64,000 bases of DNA from Flavobacteriales bacterium (GCA_016716605.1 JADJWA010000001.1:2525001-2589000); one strand, 5' to 3'; shown: positions 45,190 through 54,167, numbered from the stretch's first letter. The notes: generated from the sequence alone by a model not told the origin. Numbers and translations: made by a program.

Positions 45190-46097
45190 ACTCCTCCACC
45201 AATCTCGCATTCGCGTGCGTGCCGATCTTGCTCCTAAGCGCTTGTCAGCCGCCCGCTCCCATCAAGAACCTAAGGCCGAAAGAGATCCACACCCCCGCCT
45301 ACGACCTCCTCCTCCCCGCTGAGCAGAAAGCCCTGCTGATCCTCTTCCCCTGCTTCCCCTGCGATGCGGCGGACACCCGGGCGGAGTCGCGCATTGCGGA
45401 CACGGCCGCGGCGAACAGCATCGCGGTGCTGATGCTGAACTTCAACCAGCACATCCTGATGAGCGAGGCCGAGCAGCAGGAGGTGATAGGCACGATCGCG
45501 GGCGCGGTGCAGGAGCACGGCGTGGATGCGTCGAACACGGTCATCGGCGGTTTCTCCTCTGGCGGTAACGTGAGCGTGCTGCTGGCGAAGGCGCTGCTGC
45601 GGTCGGCCGAGCCACCGGTGCAGTTGAAAGGCGTGTTCGCCGTGGACAGTCCGCTGGACCTGGTGCTCCTGTACGAAAGCGCGCAACGCGACCTGGCGAA
45701 GACCAGCTTCCCCGAATACAAGGACGAAGCGCGCTACCTGATCGCACTCCTGGACAGCGCCCTCGGTTCGCCCGCGGACAGTCTGGCCAACTACGAACGC
45801 GCTGCTCCCCTGCTCAACTCGTCCGCGAGCGTGGCGTCGCTGAAGGACCTGCCCATCCGCTTCTACACCGAGCCGGACACGGCCTGGTGGCGCACCAACC
45901 GCGACGACCGCTACGAGGAGCTGAACGCCTACGGCCTGAAGCGGATCCACGACACGCTGGTGGCGGCGGGGAATGTGCGGGCTGAATACATCACTACGGT
46001 AGGGCGCGGCGTGCAGCATGGCAACCGGCATCCGCATGCGTGGAGCATCGTGGATGAGCGGGAGTTGGTGCGGTGGATGGAGGGGCTGGTGGAGTAA
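45186..46097 (+). CDS. Alpha/beta hydrolase lipoprotein
   Basis: A 303-residue lipoprotein (lipobox LLSAC, Cys20). Nucleophile elbow G122-F-S124-S-G126 in IGGFSSGGN, acid in the AVDSPLDL segment, and a C-terminal His in VQHGNRHPHAWSI. It resembles small Bacteroidota esterases of unknown substrate. It starts four bases inside the preceding T9SS gene's stop (ATGA) and is likely co-translated with it. Confidence 0.75.
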   Translation: MNSSTNLAFACVPILLLSACQPPAPIKNLRPKEIHTPAYDLLLPAEQKALLILFPCFPCDAADTRAESRIADTAAANSIAVLMLNFNQHILMSEAEQQEVIGTIAGAVQEHGVDASNTVIGGFSSGGNVSVLLAKALLRSAEPPVQLKGVFAVDSPLDLVLLYESAQRDLAKTSFPEYKDEARYLIALLDSALGSPADSLANYERAAPLLNSSASVASLKDLPIRFYTEPDTAWWRTNRDDRYEELNAYGLKRIHDTLVAAGNVRAEYITTVGRGVQHGNRHPHAWSIVDERELVRWMEGLVE

Positions 46098-46172
46098 GGC
46101 GCTCCACCTTTCGTCTTCCTGTTGTATGTTGTAAAATGCCAAGCGACGGGGAAACCGTCAAAGGCCAAGACC

Positions 46173-47051
46173 ATGAGCGCCCTGCTTCCCTCTTCCACCC
46201 TGTTTGAACAGCATCACATTCGCAGACTCTACGATGAAGCGACGGAGACGTGGTGGTTCTCCATCAACGACATCATCCAAGCCCTGACCCAGCAGCCGGA
46301 CTACCAGACCGCGCGCAAGTATTGGAACAAACTGAAAGAGCGGCTGGCCAAGGAAGGAAGTCAACTGGTGACAAACTGTCACCAGTTGAAAATGCCGGCT
46401 GAAGACGGCAAAATGCGCCTCACCGATGTAGCGACCGCCGAGACCCTGTTGCGCCTCGTTCAGGCGGTGCCCAGCCCGAAGGCTGAACCCATTAAACTCT
46501 GGTTGGCGAAGGTGGGCTACCAGCGTATGCAAGAAATGGCCGATCCCAGCTTGGGTCTGGACCGCGCCCGCGAGCTCTGGCGCAAGCACGGCCGCAGCGA
46601 GAAGTGGATCCAACAGCGGATGATGGGTCAGGAGACACGCAACAAACTCACCGACTATTGGAAGAACCACGGCGTGCAGGAAGGTGACGAGTTCGCGATC
46701 CTTACGAACATCATCCACCAGGAGTGGAGCGAGGTGACGGTGAAGGACCACAAGGCCATCAAGGGCCTGAAGACCCAGAACCTGCGGGATCATATGACAG
46801 AGGCCGAACTGATCTTCACCGCCCTAGCGGAGATGAGTACGCGGCAGATCGCGGAGACCGAGCAGGCCGTGGGCATGCCGAAGAACAAGGTGGCCGCACG
46901 CAAAGGTGGCGGCATTGCAAAGAAGGCGCGGCTGGAGTTGGAGGAGAAGACCGGAAAGTCGGTAGTATCAGGGAGCAACTTTCTGCCACCGAAGAGGACC
47001 GCACAGGACAAGAGCGGTAAGAAGGCGATCGCTAAAGGCCGGAAGAAGTGA
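46173..47051 (+). CDS. BRO-N / DinD-like protein
   Basis: A 292-residue protein with an N-terminal BRO-N domain (RLYDEATETWWFSINDIIQAL, then YWNKLKERLAKE), found in phage antirepressors and DNA-damage-inducible protein D, and a DinD-like C-terminal region with RKGGGIAKKARLELEEKTGK and the basic tail KKAIAKGRKK. Members bind DNA or regulators; the role here is unknown. An in-frame TTG at 46122 would add 17 residues. It sits alone after the hydrolase gene, upstream of a set of AATATCCG repeats, and could be a remnant of mobile DNA. Confidence 0.75.
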   Translation: MSALLPSSTLFEQHHIRRLYDEATETWWFSINDIIQALTQQPDYQTARKYWNKLKERLAKEGSQLVTNCHQLKMPAEDGKMRLTDVATAETLLRLVQAVPSPKAEPIKLWLAKVGYQRMQEMADPSLGLDRARELWRKHGRSEKWIQQRMMGQETRNKLTDYWKNHGVQEGDEFAILTNIIHQEWSEVTVKDHKAIKGLKTQNLRDHMTEAELIFTALAEMSTRQIAETEQAVGMPKNKVAARKGGGIAKKARLELEEKTGKSVVSGSNFLPPKRTAQDKSGKKAIAKGRKK

Positions 47052-47082
47052 CCGCACATCCACTTCGATCTGCGCGTCAGGT

Positions 47083-47121
47083 GATATCCGTGAATATCCG
47101 CAAATAGCCGCAAAATATCCG
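47083..47121. repeat. Phased AATATCCG-type repeats
   Basis: Four copies of a core (A/G)AATATCCG(C/T) (one reads ATAGCCG) spaced 10, 10 and 11 bases between the BRO-N gene and the propeller lipoprotein gene. The spacing equals one helical turn, so all copies face the same side of the DNA; possible operator or curved DNA. Confidence 0.6.
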
Positions 47122-47175
47122 TAAAACACCTCTTGGCATTGGCGACCACCAACCAGTTCGTTCAGCACCTTTGCA

Positions 47176-48357
47176 GTGTACGATCACCACCGATCGACAC
47201 ACATACCCCGGCCCCTGAGCTCCCACACCCCTTGTGCGCCCCCCACCCTCCTTACGCTGGGAGCGCTCACCCTGCTCCTCTCGTGCAACGGCCAACCCAC
47301 GAGCAAGGCACCCGTGCTGATCATGAACGATACGGTGCCGATCCCGACCGAATGGTTCTTGAAACTCGACTACCCAGAGCAACTCTGCCACTGGGTGCGT
47401 CACATGCGCGAGGACAGGAGCGGAACGCTGTGGTTCGGCACCAACCACTACGGACTGATCCGCTACGCGAACGATACGCTGGAGTACCTGGCGGATAGCG
47501 CTGGCATCACCACGGGCCGCATCAACGGGATCGTGGAAGGCGCGAACGGGATCTTGTGGATTGCCACGGATGGTGAAGGGCTGTTCAAGTACGATCCATC
47601 GACGCGCTACAACGCGCGCCATGGGTTCAGTCAGTTGACCACGAAGGATGGCCTGCTGCACAACGAGGTCGGTAACATGGCCATGGGCCGCGATGGCTTG
47701 CTGTGGGTGGGAACGATGAACGGGCTGTGCACCTACGACGGCCGCACATTCACAGCGATCGACCTGCCGCCGAACAGTGCGGTGGACTCTGTGAGCGGAC
47801 TATCGCCCACACGCATCACGTGCGTCCTGGCGGACAGTCAAGGAAAGATCTGGTTCGGGCGCGAAGGGGATGGGCTATTGATGATCGATCCGAAGGAGAC
47901 CGGACCCCGCAGGATACTCAAGCACTACACGGTGGAAGATGGCCTGCCCGACAGCAGCGTCTCCGGCCTGATGGAGGACAGCAAGGGCAGGCTCTGGCTG
48001 GGGAGCATGTTCGGCGGTGTGAGCCTCTTCGATCCCTCAGCGGTGGAAGAAAAAGGGACCAAGGCGTTCACCAACTTCACGAAGGACGGCGTGATCCAAG
48101 GGGTTGAAGCAGGTGCGTTCTATGAAGACCGGACGGGCCACATCTGGTTCGCCGCGGAGCACCAGGGCGTTTTCCGCTACGATGGAACGAGCTTCACGAA
48201 CTACGGTCCAAAGGACGGCATGAGTTCGGGCGGGATCCTGGCCATCAACGAGGACCGGGAAGGCCGGTTCTGGTTCGGCGGTTTCGGTGGGCTCTTCCGA
48301 TTCGACCGGAAGACATCCCAGTTCACGGCGGTGGGTAAGCAGGGTCCGTGGAACTAA
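47176..48357 (+). CDS. Two-component-regulator-type propeller lipoprotein
   Basis: A 393-residue secreted beta-propeller protein. Lipobox TLLLSC (Cys37), then repeats of the hybrid-sensor propeller type: GTLWFGTNHYGLIRY, GILWIATDGEGLFKYD, GLLWVGTMNGLCTYDG, GKIWFGREGDGL, GRLWLGSMFGGVSLFD and others. It lacks the kinase part found in full sensors (compare the gene at 50620), so it may act as an extracellular sensor or ligand-binding protein. Starts with GTG; the CACCTTTG before it ends two bases upstream, an extreme leaderless arrangement, so the start is not secure. Confidence 0.72.
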   Translation: MYDHHRSTHIPRPLSSHTPCAPPTLLTLGALTLLLSCNGQPTSKAPVLIMNDTVPIPTEWFLKLDYPEQLCHWVRHMREDRSGTLWFGTNHYGLIRYANDTLEYLADSAGITTGRINGIVEGANGILWIATDGEGLFKYDPSTRYNARHGFSQLTTKDGLLHNEVGNMAMGRDGLLWVGTMNGLCTYDGRTFTAIDLPPNSAVDSVSGLSPTRITCVLADSQGKIWFGREGDGLLMIDPKETGPRRILKHYTVEDGLPDSSVSGLMEDSKGRLWLGSMFGGVSLFDPSAVEEKGTKAFTNFTKDGVIQGVEAGAFYEDRTGHIWFAAEHQGVFRYDGTSFTNYGPKDGMSSGGILAINEDREGRFWFGGFGGLFRFDRKTSQFTAVGKQGPWN

Positions 48358-48415
48358 GGGGAGGGGGCATGAACAACTTGCTTCCCCCCAACGACAGGTG
48401 CTGTGCAGCGACACA

Positions 48416-48660
48416 AGGAGCGGCCTCCTATCGGCCTTTGCGCCTTGCGGCATCGAGGGCCCGAACGCATCATCCGGATCGCTCGCGCGATCGGTCTTCA
48501 TTCCTCGGCTTGCGCCCGAGCGCTTTACGGTATCAAGGTCGGGATTGGCCTCCTACGTCGGCCTTTCCCATTGCGGGAGGGCTTCAACGCATCACCCGGA
48601 TCGCTCGCGCGATCGGGTTCTTCATTCCTCGGCCTGCGCCCGAGCGCTGCTCGGCTTGGC
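48416..48660. repeat. Imperfect ~122-bp tandem repeat in a gene-free stretch
   Basis: The gap 48358-48704 contains two imperfect direct copies of a unit about 122-125 bp long. The best conserved block is GCATCA(T/C)CCGGATCGCTCG...TTCATTCCTCGGC...GCGCCCGAGCG (48466-48523 and 48588-48646). No coding frame is convincing in this stretch; the two copies suggest a dispersed or expanded repeat. Confidence 0.75.
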
Positions 48661-48677
48661 CTTGAATGAAGAACCCG
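48614..48677. repeat. Perfect 14-bp inverted repeat with nested palindrome
   Basis: CGGGTTCTTCATTC (48614-48627) and its exact reverse complement GAATGAAGAACCCG (48664-48677) enclose a GC-rich core that can fold again (CCGAGCGCTGCTCGG). The end touches the tRNA-Ser terminator. It may be the end of a mobile repeat element or a large terminator-like structure. Confidence 0.7.
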
Positions 48678-48695
48678 GCTGCTTTCGCAGCCGGG
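48674..48695 (-). terminator. Hairpin terminator after tRNA-Ser
   Basis: Nine-bp stem CCCGGCTGC / GCAGCCGGG with a TTTC loop; on the minus strand it lies 9 bases after the tRNA and is followed by TTCTTCATTC. Confidence 0.75.
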
Positions 48696-48704
48696 CTGTT
48701 GCGT

Positions 48705-48794
48705 TGGCGGAGAGGGAGGGATTCGAACCCCCGGTACCCGTGAAGGCACATCTGTTTTCGAGACAGACCCGATCGACCACTCTGGCACCTCTCC
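48705..48794 (-). tRNA. tRNA-Ser (anticodon CGA)
   Basis: A 90-nt class II tRNA with the long variable arm expected for serine. Acceptor stem GGAGAGG pairs with CCTCTCC, T-arm GGTTCGAATCC, anticodon loop C-T-CGA-A-A. It reads UCG codons. CCA is encoded. TATCTTCG at 48826-48833 (minus) may be its -7 element. Confidence 0.95.
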
Positions 48795-48896
48795 GAACAG
48801 GGATTTCCTGCCGTCGGCAGGGCGGCGAAGATAGCCGGGCGCGCTTTTGCTGGAATCGTGCGAACCACCGTGGCGGAAGCTTGTTCTGCCGTCGAT

Positions 48897-48904
48897 TAGC
48901 TTGC
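48897..48904 (+). promoter_or_regulatory. -7 promoter element (TAGCTTGC)
   Basis: TAGCTTGC resembles TAnnTTTG and ends four bases before the hydrolase ATG (48909), another probable leaderless start. Confidence 0.45.
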
Positions 48905-48908
48905 ACCC

Positions 48909-50048
48909 ATGCGCCAACTCCTGCTAGCCCTTGCTCTGTTGCCCCTGGTTTCCGAGGCGCAGCCTTACCTCATCGGCAACCGCTCGATCACCTTCTTCGA
49001 TGCGAGCCGCAACCGCAACATCGCCACCAACCTGTATTACCCGGGCGAGACGGCGGGCAGCAATGCAGCGGTGCTGGCCGGTGAATGGCCGGTGCTCGTG
49101 ATCGGGCATGGCTTCGTGATGGGCACCGATGCCTACGCGAACCTGTGGAATCACTTCGTCCCGCGCGGGTACATCGTTGCCCTGCCCGCCACCGAAGGCG
49201 GCTTCGCGCCCAACCACGGCAGTTTCGGGCTCGATATCGCCTTCGTGGCCACTGCATTGCAAGCGGCGAATGACGATGGTGCGTCGCCATTCTTCCAGCG
49301 CGTGGCGCCCACCAGCGCGCTCATGGGGCATAGCATGGGCGGCGGCGCAAGCTTCCTCGGAGCGGCGGATAACACCGCCATCACCACTGTGGTGAATTTC
49401 GCAGCTGCGGAGACCAACCCCAGCGCAGTGGCCGCCTGCGCGCAGGTGCAGGTGCCCACCCTCGTGTTCGCTGGGAGCAACGATTGCGTGACGCCGATAC
49501 CGCAGCATCAGCTGCCCATGTATGATGCCCTTACGGTGCCTTGCCGCGCATTCGTCAGCATCACCGGCGGCGGCCATTGCTACTTCGCGGAGAGCAATTT
49601 CAATTGTTCGTTCGGTGAGCTCACCTGCACGCCCGCTCCAGCGATCTCGCGCGCGGAACAGCACGACGCCGTGAACGATTTCGCCTCCCTCTGGCTCGAT
49701 CACTTCCTCAAGGGCGATGAGCCCGCGCTCACGGCCTTCATCGACAGCGTGTCGATGAGCACGCGCGTGACCGGCACCACCACCTGTGCCCTTACCACAT
49801 CGATGGCCGATTCGCGGACCGTTGAGCCGGCCCTTTGGCCCACGGTCGCCGATGATCGCTTCCACCTGCGCATTCCGGCGCCCGCGAGGGTCGATATCCA
49901 TAGCGCAGATGGCAAGCGCGTGATGAGCATGAGCCTGCGATCGACTGGAGAAGCCATTGCTGTGGATGCGCTTCCGCCCGGCACGTATTGCGTAGTGGTC
50001 GATCCGGATGGCCTGCGACGGGCCCACCGGTTGGTGATTGCGCGCTAG
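48909..50048 (+). CDS. Secreted alpha/beta hydrolase with T9SS-like C-terminus
   Basis: A 379-residue exported hydrolase of the dienelactone hydrolase / polyester-hydrolase-like group. Signal peptide ends VSEAQ. The oxyanion segment is VIGHGFVMG, nucleophile Ser142 in GHSMGG, acid in AGSNDCVTP, and His in TGGGHCYF; three or four extra cysteines (around NCSFGELTC) suggest disulfides. The final ~65 residues (VDIHSADGKRVMSMSL, ending VIAR) look like a T9SS domain. Substrate could be an ester polymer or lipid; not decidable. Confidence 0.82.
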   Translation: MRQLLLALALLPLVSEAQPYLIGNRSITFFDASRNRNIATNLYYPGETAGSNAAVLAGEWPVLVIGHGFVMGTDAYANLWNHFVPRGYIVALPATEGGFAPNHGSFGLDIAFVATALQAANDDGASPFFQRVAPTSALMGHSMGGGASFLGAADNTAITTVVNFAAAETNPSAVAACAQVQVPTLVFAGSNDCVTPIPQHQLPMYDALTVPCRAFVSITGGGHCYFAESNFNCSFGELTCTPAPAISRAEQHDAVNDFASLWLDHFLKGDEPALTAFIDSVSMSTRVTGTTTCALTTSMADSRTVEPALWPTVADDRFHLRIPAPARVDIHSADGKRVMSMSLRSTGEAIAVDALPPGTYCVVVDPDGLRRAHRLVIAR

Positions 50049-50056
50049 CGCCCAAC

Positions 50057-50064
50057 TACCTTCG
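50057..50064 (+). promoter_or_regulatory. -7 promoter element (TACCTTCG)
   Basis: TACCTTCG lies in the 21-base gap between the hydrolase and YceI genes and ends five bases before the YceI ATG, giving the YceI-kinase-regulator operon its own probable leaderless promoter. Confidence 0.45.
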
Positions 50065-50069
50065 ACGCC

Positions 50070-50618
50070 ATGCGTCGGACTTCCCTGCTCTTGATCGCCG
50101 GACTCGTGTCCGCGATCGTGGCGGCGCAGGATCGGGACCTGCTCCGCGTGTCACGCTCGGAGGTGCGGTTCACGAGCTCAGCTCCGCTCGAGACCATCAC
50201 TGCCGTGAACGACCGTGCGCGAGGGGTGCTGGACCGCAACGACCGCAGCTTCGCCGTGCAAGTGCCGATCGCGGAGTTCACGGGCTTCAATGCCCCGCTG
50301 CAGCGCGAGCATTTCAACGAGAATTACCTGGTGAGCCGGAACTGGCCCAACGCCATCTTCACGGGCCGCATCATCGAAGGCATCGACCTGCGCGAGCACG
50401 GCTCGCACGAGGTGCGGGCCAAAGGCGTGCTCACCATCCGCGGCGAGCCGGTGGAGCGTGTGATTCCGTGCGCGATCGACGTGGACGGCGAAGGGGTCAC
50501 GGTGCGCGCACGCTTCGAGGTGCCGCTGGCCGACCACGGCATCCGGATCCCGCGCGTGGTGCAGCAGAAGGTCGCGGCCGTCACCCTGGTGGTTATTGAA
50601 CTCAAGCTGGTCCCCTGA
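50070..50618 (+). CDS. YceI family periplasmic protein
   Basis: A 182-residue lipocalin-like protein of the YceI family, known to bind polyisoprenoids (for example the ubiquinone side chain or related lipids). Signal peptide ends IVAAQ; the body has SEVRFTSSAPLETITAVN, QREHFNENYLVSRNWPNAIFTG and GVLTIRGEPVERV, the conserved core shared with the second YceI at 57445. It ends one base before the sensor kinase ATG, so the two are likely co-expressed, unusual for a YceI gene. Confidence 0.88.
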   Translation: MRRTSLLLIAGLVSAIVAAQDRDLLRVSRSEVRFTSSAPLETITAVNDRARGVLDRNDRSFAVQVPIAEFTGFNAPLQREHFNENYLVSRNWPNAIFTGRIIEGIDLREHGSHEVRAKGVLTIRGEPVERVIPCAIDVDGEGVTVRARFEVPLADHGIRIPRVVQQKVAAVTLVVIELKLVP

Positions 50619-50619
50619 G

Positions 50620-53418
50620 ATGCGCCGGACGATCATGGGCAGCCTGGCCCTGTTGCACGCCTGCGCCGCGGTTGCCCAATACCCCTTGGTGCGGTCCATC
50701 GATGTGCGGCCCGGACAGCAGCGCCCGCGCATCAGCCTGATCGCCCAGGATGCGCGCGGAATGATCTGGGCCGCGAGCGCGACCGCGCTGATGCGCACCG
50801 ATGGCGAAGTGGTTGATGTGATGGCCCGACTGGAAGGCCAGCGCGTGAGCGCACTTGCAACGGATGGGGCGCATGCGATCGCGGCATTGAGCAACGGCTT
50901 GCTGCTGCGATGCGGTGATCGCGGCTGCGATACGCTCGTGGTCGACACGGTGCTCGCCCGCGTGCGCGTCACCGGCCTTTGCGCCGATCCGGGTGGTGGC
51001 GTCTGGATCGGAACGCACGGCTTGGGCCTGTGGCATTGGAGCACCGAAGGCACCGTGAAATGGGACCAGCTTTCAGGCATGCCCGATGACCATGTGAATG
51101 CGGTTGCAGGACTTCCTCAAGGCGGTGTGGCCGTGGCCACCGATCAAGGCCTGGCGATCTGCGACGGCACGCGCATCGTGTCCGTGCTGGGTGAGGCAGA
51201 AGGCGCACCGGACAATCTCGTGCTCTCCATCGCTGCCGATGAGGACGGTGCAGTTTGGGCCGGCACCGATCGCAAGGGGGTGTTCCGTTGGAAGCCGGGG
51301 GAGGCTGTTGATCAGGTGGCGCAGCCTTGGATCTTCGGCGCGGTCACGCAGATGGCGGTGAGCACGGGCATGGTCTGGGCCGGCACCCAAGAGCACGGGC
51401 CGGTGGTCATCGATCTGGCGCTTGATCATGGCACCTATCGGCGGGGTGGAATGTCGATGCCGGCGCTGAGGATGATGCGCGATGCGGATGGCGCCGTTTG
51501 GTGGTGCGACGGCAGTGAGGCGCTGCATCGAGCCGACCCATCGATCCTTTTCGTCCCCGAGCACGAGGGGCTTGACCTGCGGCACATCTCGGCGCTATGC
51601 GCCGATGCCCGCCAGAGCATCTGGTTCGCGACCGCAGAAGGCGTGTACCAGCATGCGGCTTGGTTCTCCGAGGAGCGCACCGTGGAGCGGCTTCCGCTGG
51701 AGCCTGATCCACGCGCACCCGTGGTGTCGCTCGCGGCATCCTCCGATGGCACGGTATGGGCCGCCACCTTTGGAGCAGGCGTGCTCGTGCTGGGGCCTGG
51801 CGGATCGCTATCGCGCTATAGCACGGCCAACGGCCTCTCGAACAACAATGTGCTCGGTGTGCGCGCCACCGCCGACGGGGCCGTGTTCGCTACGCTCCAG
51901 GGCGTCACCTTTTCGAGCCGGGGCGCCTTGCACCAGGCCGCAGATGACGCGGGGTTCACCTTCGATGCGCTCCTGCGCGGAGATGAGCTTGTGGTGGCCA
52001 CCGATGGAAAGGGCGTTCGTTCAGGCGGAAGCCGGGAGCTAGCAAGCGCCGAGATGCGGCCAGGGACCTTCTACAGCTTGCTGCGCGATTCGAAGGGACG
52101 CTGCTGGGCGGTGGGACCGGGCACCGGATTCTGCCGCGCCGACGATGCTTCGCAACCGTGCGTGGGCATGGAGCTCCCGCCTTTCGACGGCGACGTGCAC
52201 GCGCTCGGCGAGGCCGCGGGCCATGTGATCGCCTTCGGCAGCACGGGCGTGCTTGCCCTTGATCCGGAACGCGGCGAGCTAATCGATGTCACGCGGGCAT
52301 TCGGGCTCGACGACATCACCGCCGAACTGAATTGCGCTGCCTCGGATCAGCAGGGCGCCTTGTGGTTCGCTTGCAGCAAGGGCTTGGCACGCCTCAGGCC
52401 CAAACCCGCCCACTTCCGAAAGTCCTTGCAGGTGGCGATTGTCCTGGCACAGGCGGCGGGCATAACGATCGATCACGGGCAACGCATGAAACTCGGGCAC
52501 GACCGGAGCGCGCTCGCCTTCCGCTTCGCAGCCCCGCATTGGCCCGATCCCGGTGCCGTGCGCTTCCAATACCGGCTCCTGGGGTTCAGCGATGGAATCG
52601 TGGATACGCGCGACCGGCAGGCCGCATTCCCCGCGCTGCCTCCCGGGCATTACACCTTCCAGGTGCGCGCAGCAGTGGGGGCCCCTAGCCCCGATGCGCC
52701 TTGGACCGAGTTGGCCGTCACTGTTGATCCGCCTTGGTGGCAGATATCGTGGGTGATCGGGCTGATCACGCTGGCCGTGATCGCATTGGCATTCTCGCTC
52801 CTGCGCGCGAGAGACCGTCGGCTGCGCTTCCGCGACCGCATGGAGCAGGAGAAGGTGCGCTTCCAGCTCGAGGCGCTGCGCTCACAGGTCGATCCGCACT
52901 TCCTCTTCAACAGCTTCAATGCGCTCGTTGAGCTGATCGAGAGCGAGCCGACCAAAGCCGTGGGGCATGTGGAACAGTTGAGCACCTTCTTCCGAAACAT
53001 CCTGCAGGTGCGCGAACGGGAACGGATCGCCGTAGAGGAGGAGCTGCGCTTGCTGGATACCTACTTCGCGCTGGAGCAACGAAGGTTCGGCAGCAGCATC
53101 GCGCTGGAGGTCGATGTGGATGGCGCCTGCGGCACACGGGCCATTGTACCGCTCACCTTGCAATTGCTCGTTGAGAATGCGCTCAAGCACAATGTGGTGA
53201 TCGGGTGCGAGCCATTCACGATCACCATTGCATCCGAAGGCGAATCGCTGGTGGTGACCAACCCGATCCGTCCACGCACTACGCCGGCACGGTCCACGGG
53301 CTTCGGATTGGAGAGCATCACGAAGCGCTATGCCGCGCTCACCAGTCGTCCCATCGTGGTGAGTGCAACGGATGGGGTCTTTCGTGTGCGGATACCTTTG
53401 ATCGATCCCCAACCATGA
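50620..53418 (+). CDS. Propeller sensor histidine kinase (LytS type)
   Basis: A 932-residue kinase. Signal peptide (to VAQ), a large periplasmic two-component-regulator propeller (about 25-600; GGVWIGTHGLGLWHW, GAVWAGTDRKGVFRW), a Y_Y_Y-type Ig domain (about 610-695; RFQYRLLGF), a transmembrane helix (about 705-725), and a cytoplasmic LytS histidine kinase with His760 in QVDPHFLFNSFNAL and the HATPase region LQLLVENALKHN. The stop overlaps the LytTR regulator ATG (ATGA). This is the one-component-membrane version of a two-component system, sensing an extracytoplasmic ligand. Confidence 0.93.
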   Translation: MRRTIMGSLALLHACAAVAQYPLVRSIDVRPGQQRPRISLIAQDARGMIWAASATALMRTDGEVVDVMARLEGQRVSALATDGAHAIAALSNGLLLRCGDRGCDTLVVDTVLARVRVTGLCADPGGGVWIGTHGLGLWHWSTEGTVKWDQLSGMPDDHVNAVAGLPQGGVAVATDQGLAICDGTRIVSVLGEAEGAPDNLVLSIAADEDGAVWAGTDRKGVFRWKPGEAVDQVAQPWIFGAVTQMAVSTGMVWAGTQEHGPVVIDLALDHGTYRRGGMSMPALRMMRDADGAVWWCDGSEALHRADPSILFVPEHEGLDLRHISALCADARQSIWFATAEGVYQHAAWFSEERTVERLPLEPDPRAPVVSLAASSDGTVWAATFGAGVLVLGPGGSLSRYSTANGLSNNNVLGVRATADGAVFATLQGVTFSSRGALHQAADDAGFTFDALLRGDELVVATDGKGVRSGGSRELASAEMRPGTFYSLLRDSKGRCWAVGPGTGFCRADDASQPCVGMELPPFDGDVHALGEAAGHVIAFGSTGVLALDPERGELIDVTRAFGLDDITAELNCAASDQQGALWFACSKGLARLRPKPAHFRKSLQVAIVLAQAAGITIDHGQRMKLGHDRSALAFRFAAPHWPDPGAVRFQYRLLGFSDGIVDTRDRQAAFPALPPGHYTFQVRAAVGAPSPDAPWTELAVTVDPPWWQISWVIGLITLAVIALAFSLLRARDRRLRFRDRMEQEKVRFQLEALRSQVDPHFLFNSFNALVELIESEPTKAVGHVEQLSTFFRNILQVRERERIAVEEELRLLDTYFALEQRRFGSSIALEVDVDGACGTRAIVPLTLQLLVENALKHNVVIGCEPFTITIASEGESLVVTNPIRPRTTPARSTGFGLESITKRYAALTSRPIVVSATDGVFRVRIPLIDPQP

Positions 53419-54167
53419 AGATCCTCATTGTCGAAGACGAGGGCTCCGCCGTGCAGCGGCTGCGGAAGATCCTTTCAGGCATCGATGGCGGTGTTGAGGT
53501 GGTGGCCGATGTGCCGAGCATCGTTGCGGCCGTGGATTGGTTCAAGGCGAATGCAGCGCCCGACTTAGCCCTGTTCGATGTGCAGCTGGCCGATGGCGAT
53601 GGCTTCGAGGTGTTCAAGCGCGTGGAGGTCGCTTGCCCGGTGATCTTCACCACGGCCTATGATCAGCACGCCCTGCAGGCCTTCAAGGTGAACGCGATCG
53701 ATTATCTCCTGAAGCCGGTGAATTCGGACGAGCTGAAGGCCGCGATCGAACGGGTGCGCAAGCTGGGCCTTGTGCGCGATCACGCCTCTTTGGCCTCGAC
53801 CCAATCTCAAGGTCATCCGCAGGCCTATGCCAAGCGCTTCCTCATCCGCTATGGTGAGCACTTCAAGGTGGTGGAGCCTGAGCAGATCGCCTATTTCCAT
53901 TCGCTGCTGAAGAACACCTTCCTGCGGACGCGGGAAGGACGCGACCTGCCCATGGAAGAGAGCCTCGACCGCTTGGAGAAGCAGCTCGACCCGCAGCGCT
54001 TCATCCGTCTCAATCGGCAATTGATCGTGCATCTGCACAGCATCAAGGAACTGCTGGCCTACAGCAAGAGCCGCGTGAAGGTGGTGCTCGATCCGCCCTA
54101 CGGCGATGATGCCATCGTGAGCAGTGAGCGCAGCGCGGCCTTCAAGCGCTGGCTGGCAGGCGAGTAA
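53415..54167 (+). CDS. LytTR family response regulator
   Basis: A 250-residue regulator: receiver with LIVEDEGSA, phosphoacceptor Asp55 in LALFDVQLADGDG, Thr in FTTAYD, Lys in YLLKPVN, then a LytTR DNA-binding domain (about 140-245; FLIRYGEHFKVVEPEQIAYF, RFIRLNRQLIVHL). It is the cognate partner of the LytS kinase upstream, with overlapping stop/start codons. Targets are unknown; the adjacent YceI gene is a candidate. Confidence 0.93.
   Translation: MKILIVEDEGSAVQRLRKILSGIDGGVEVVADVPSIVAAVDWFKANAAPDLALFDVQLADGDGFEVFKRVEVACPVIFTTAYDQHALQAFKVNAIDYLLKPVNSDELKAAIERVRKLGLVRDHASLASTQSQGHPQAYAKRFLIRYGEHFKVVEPEQIAYFHSLLKNTFLRTREGRDLPMEESLDRLEKQLDPQRFIRLNRQLIVHLHSIKELLAYSKSRVKVVLDPPYGDDAIVSSERSAAFKRWLAGE

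Noticed and set aside
48287..49084. 265-codon plus-strand frame across the repeat block and tRNA
   Set aside because: It reads through the tRNA-Ser gene and repeats; no domain, Arg/Ser-rich.
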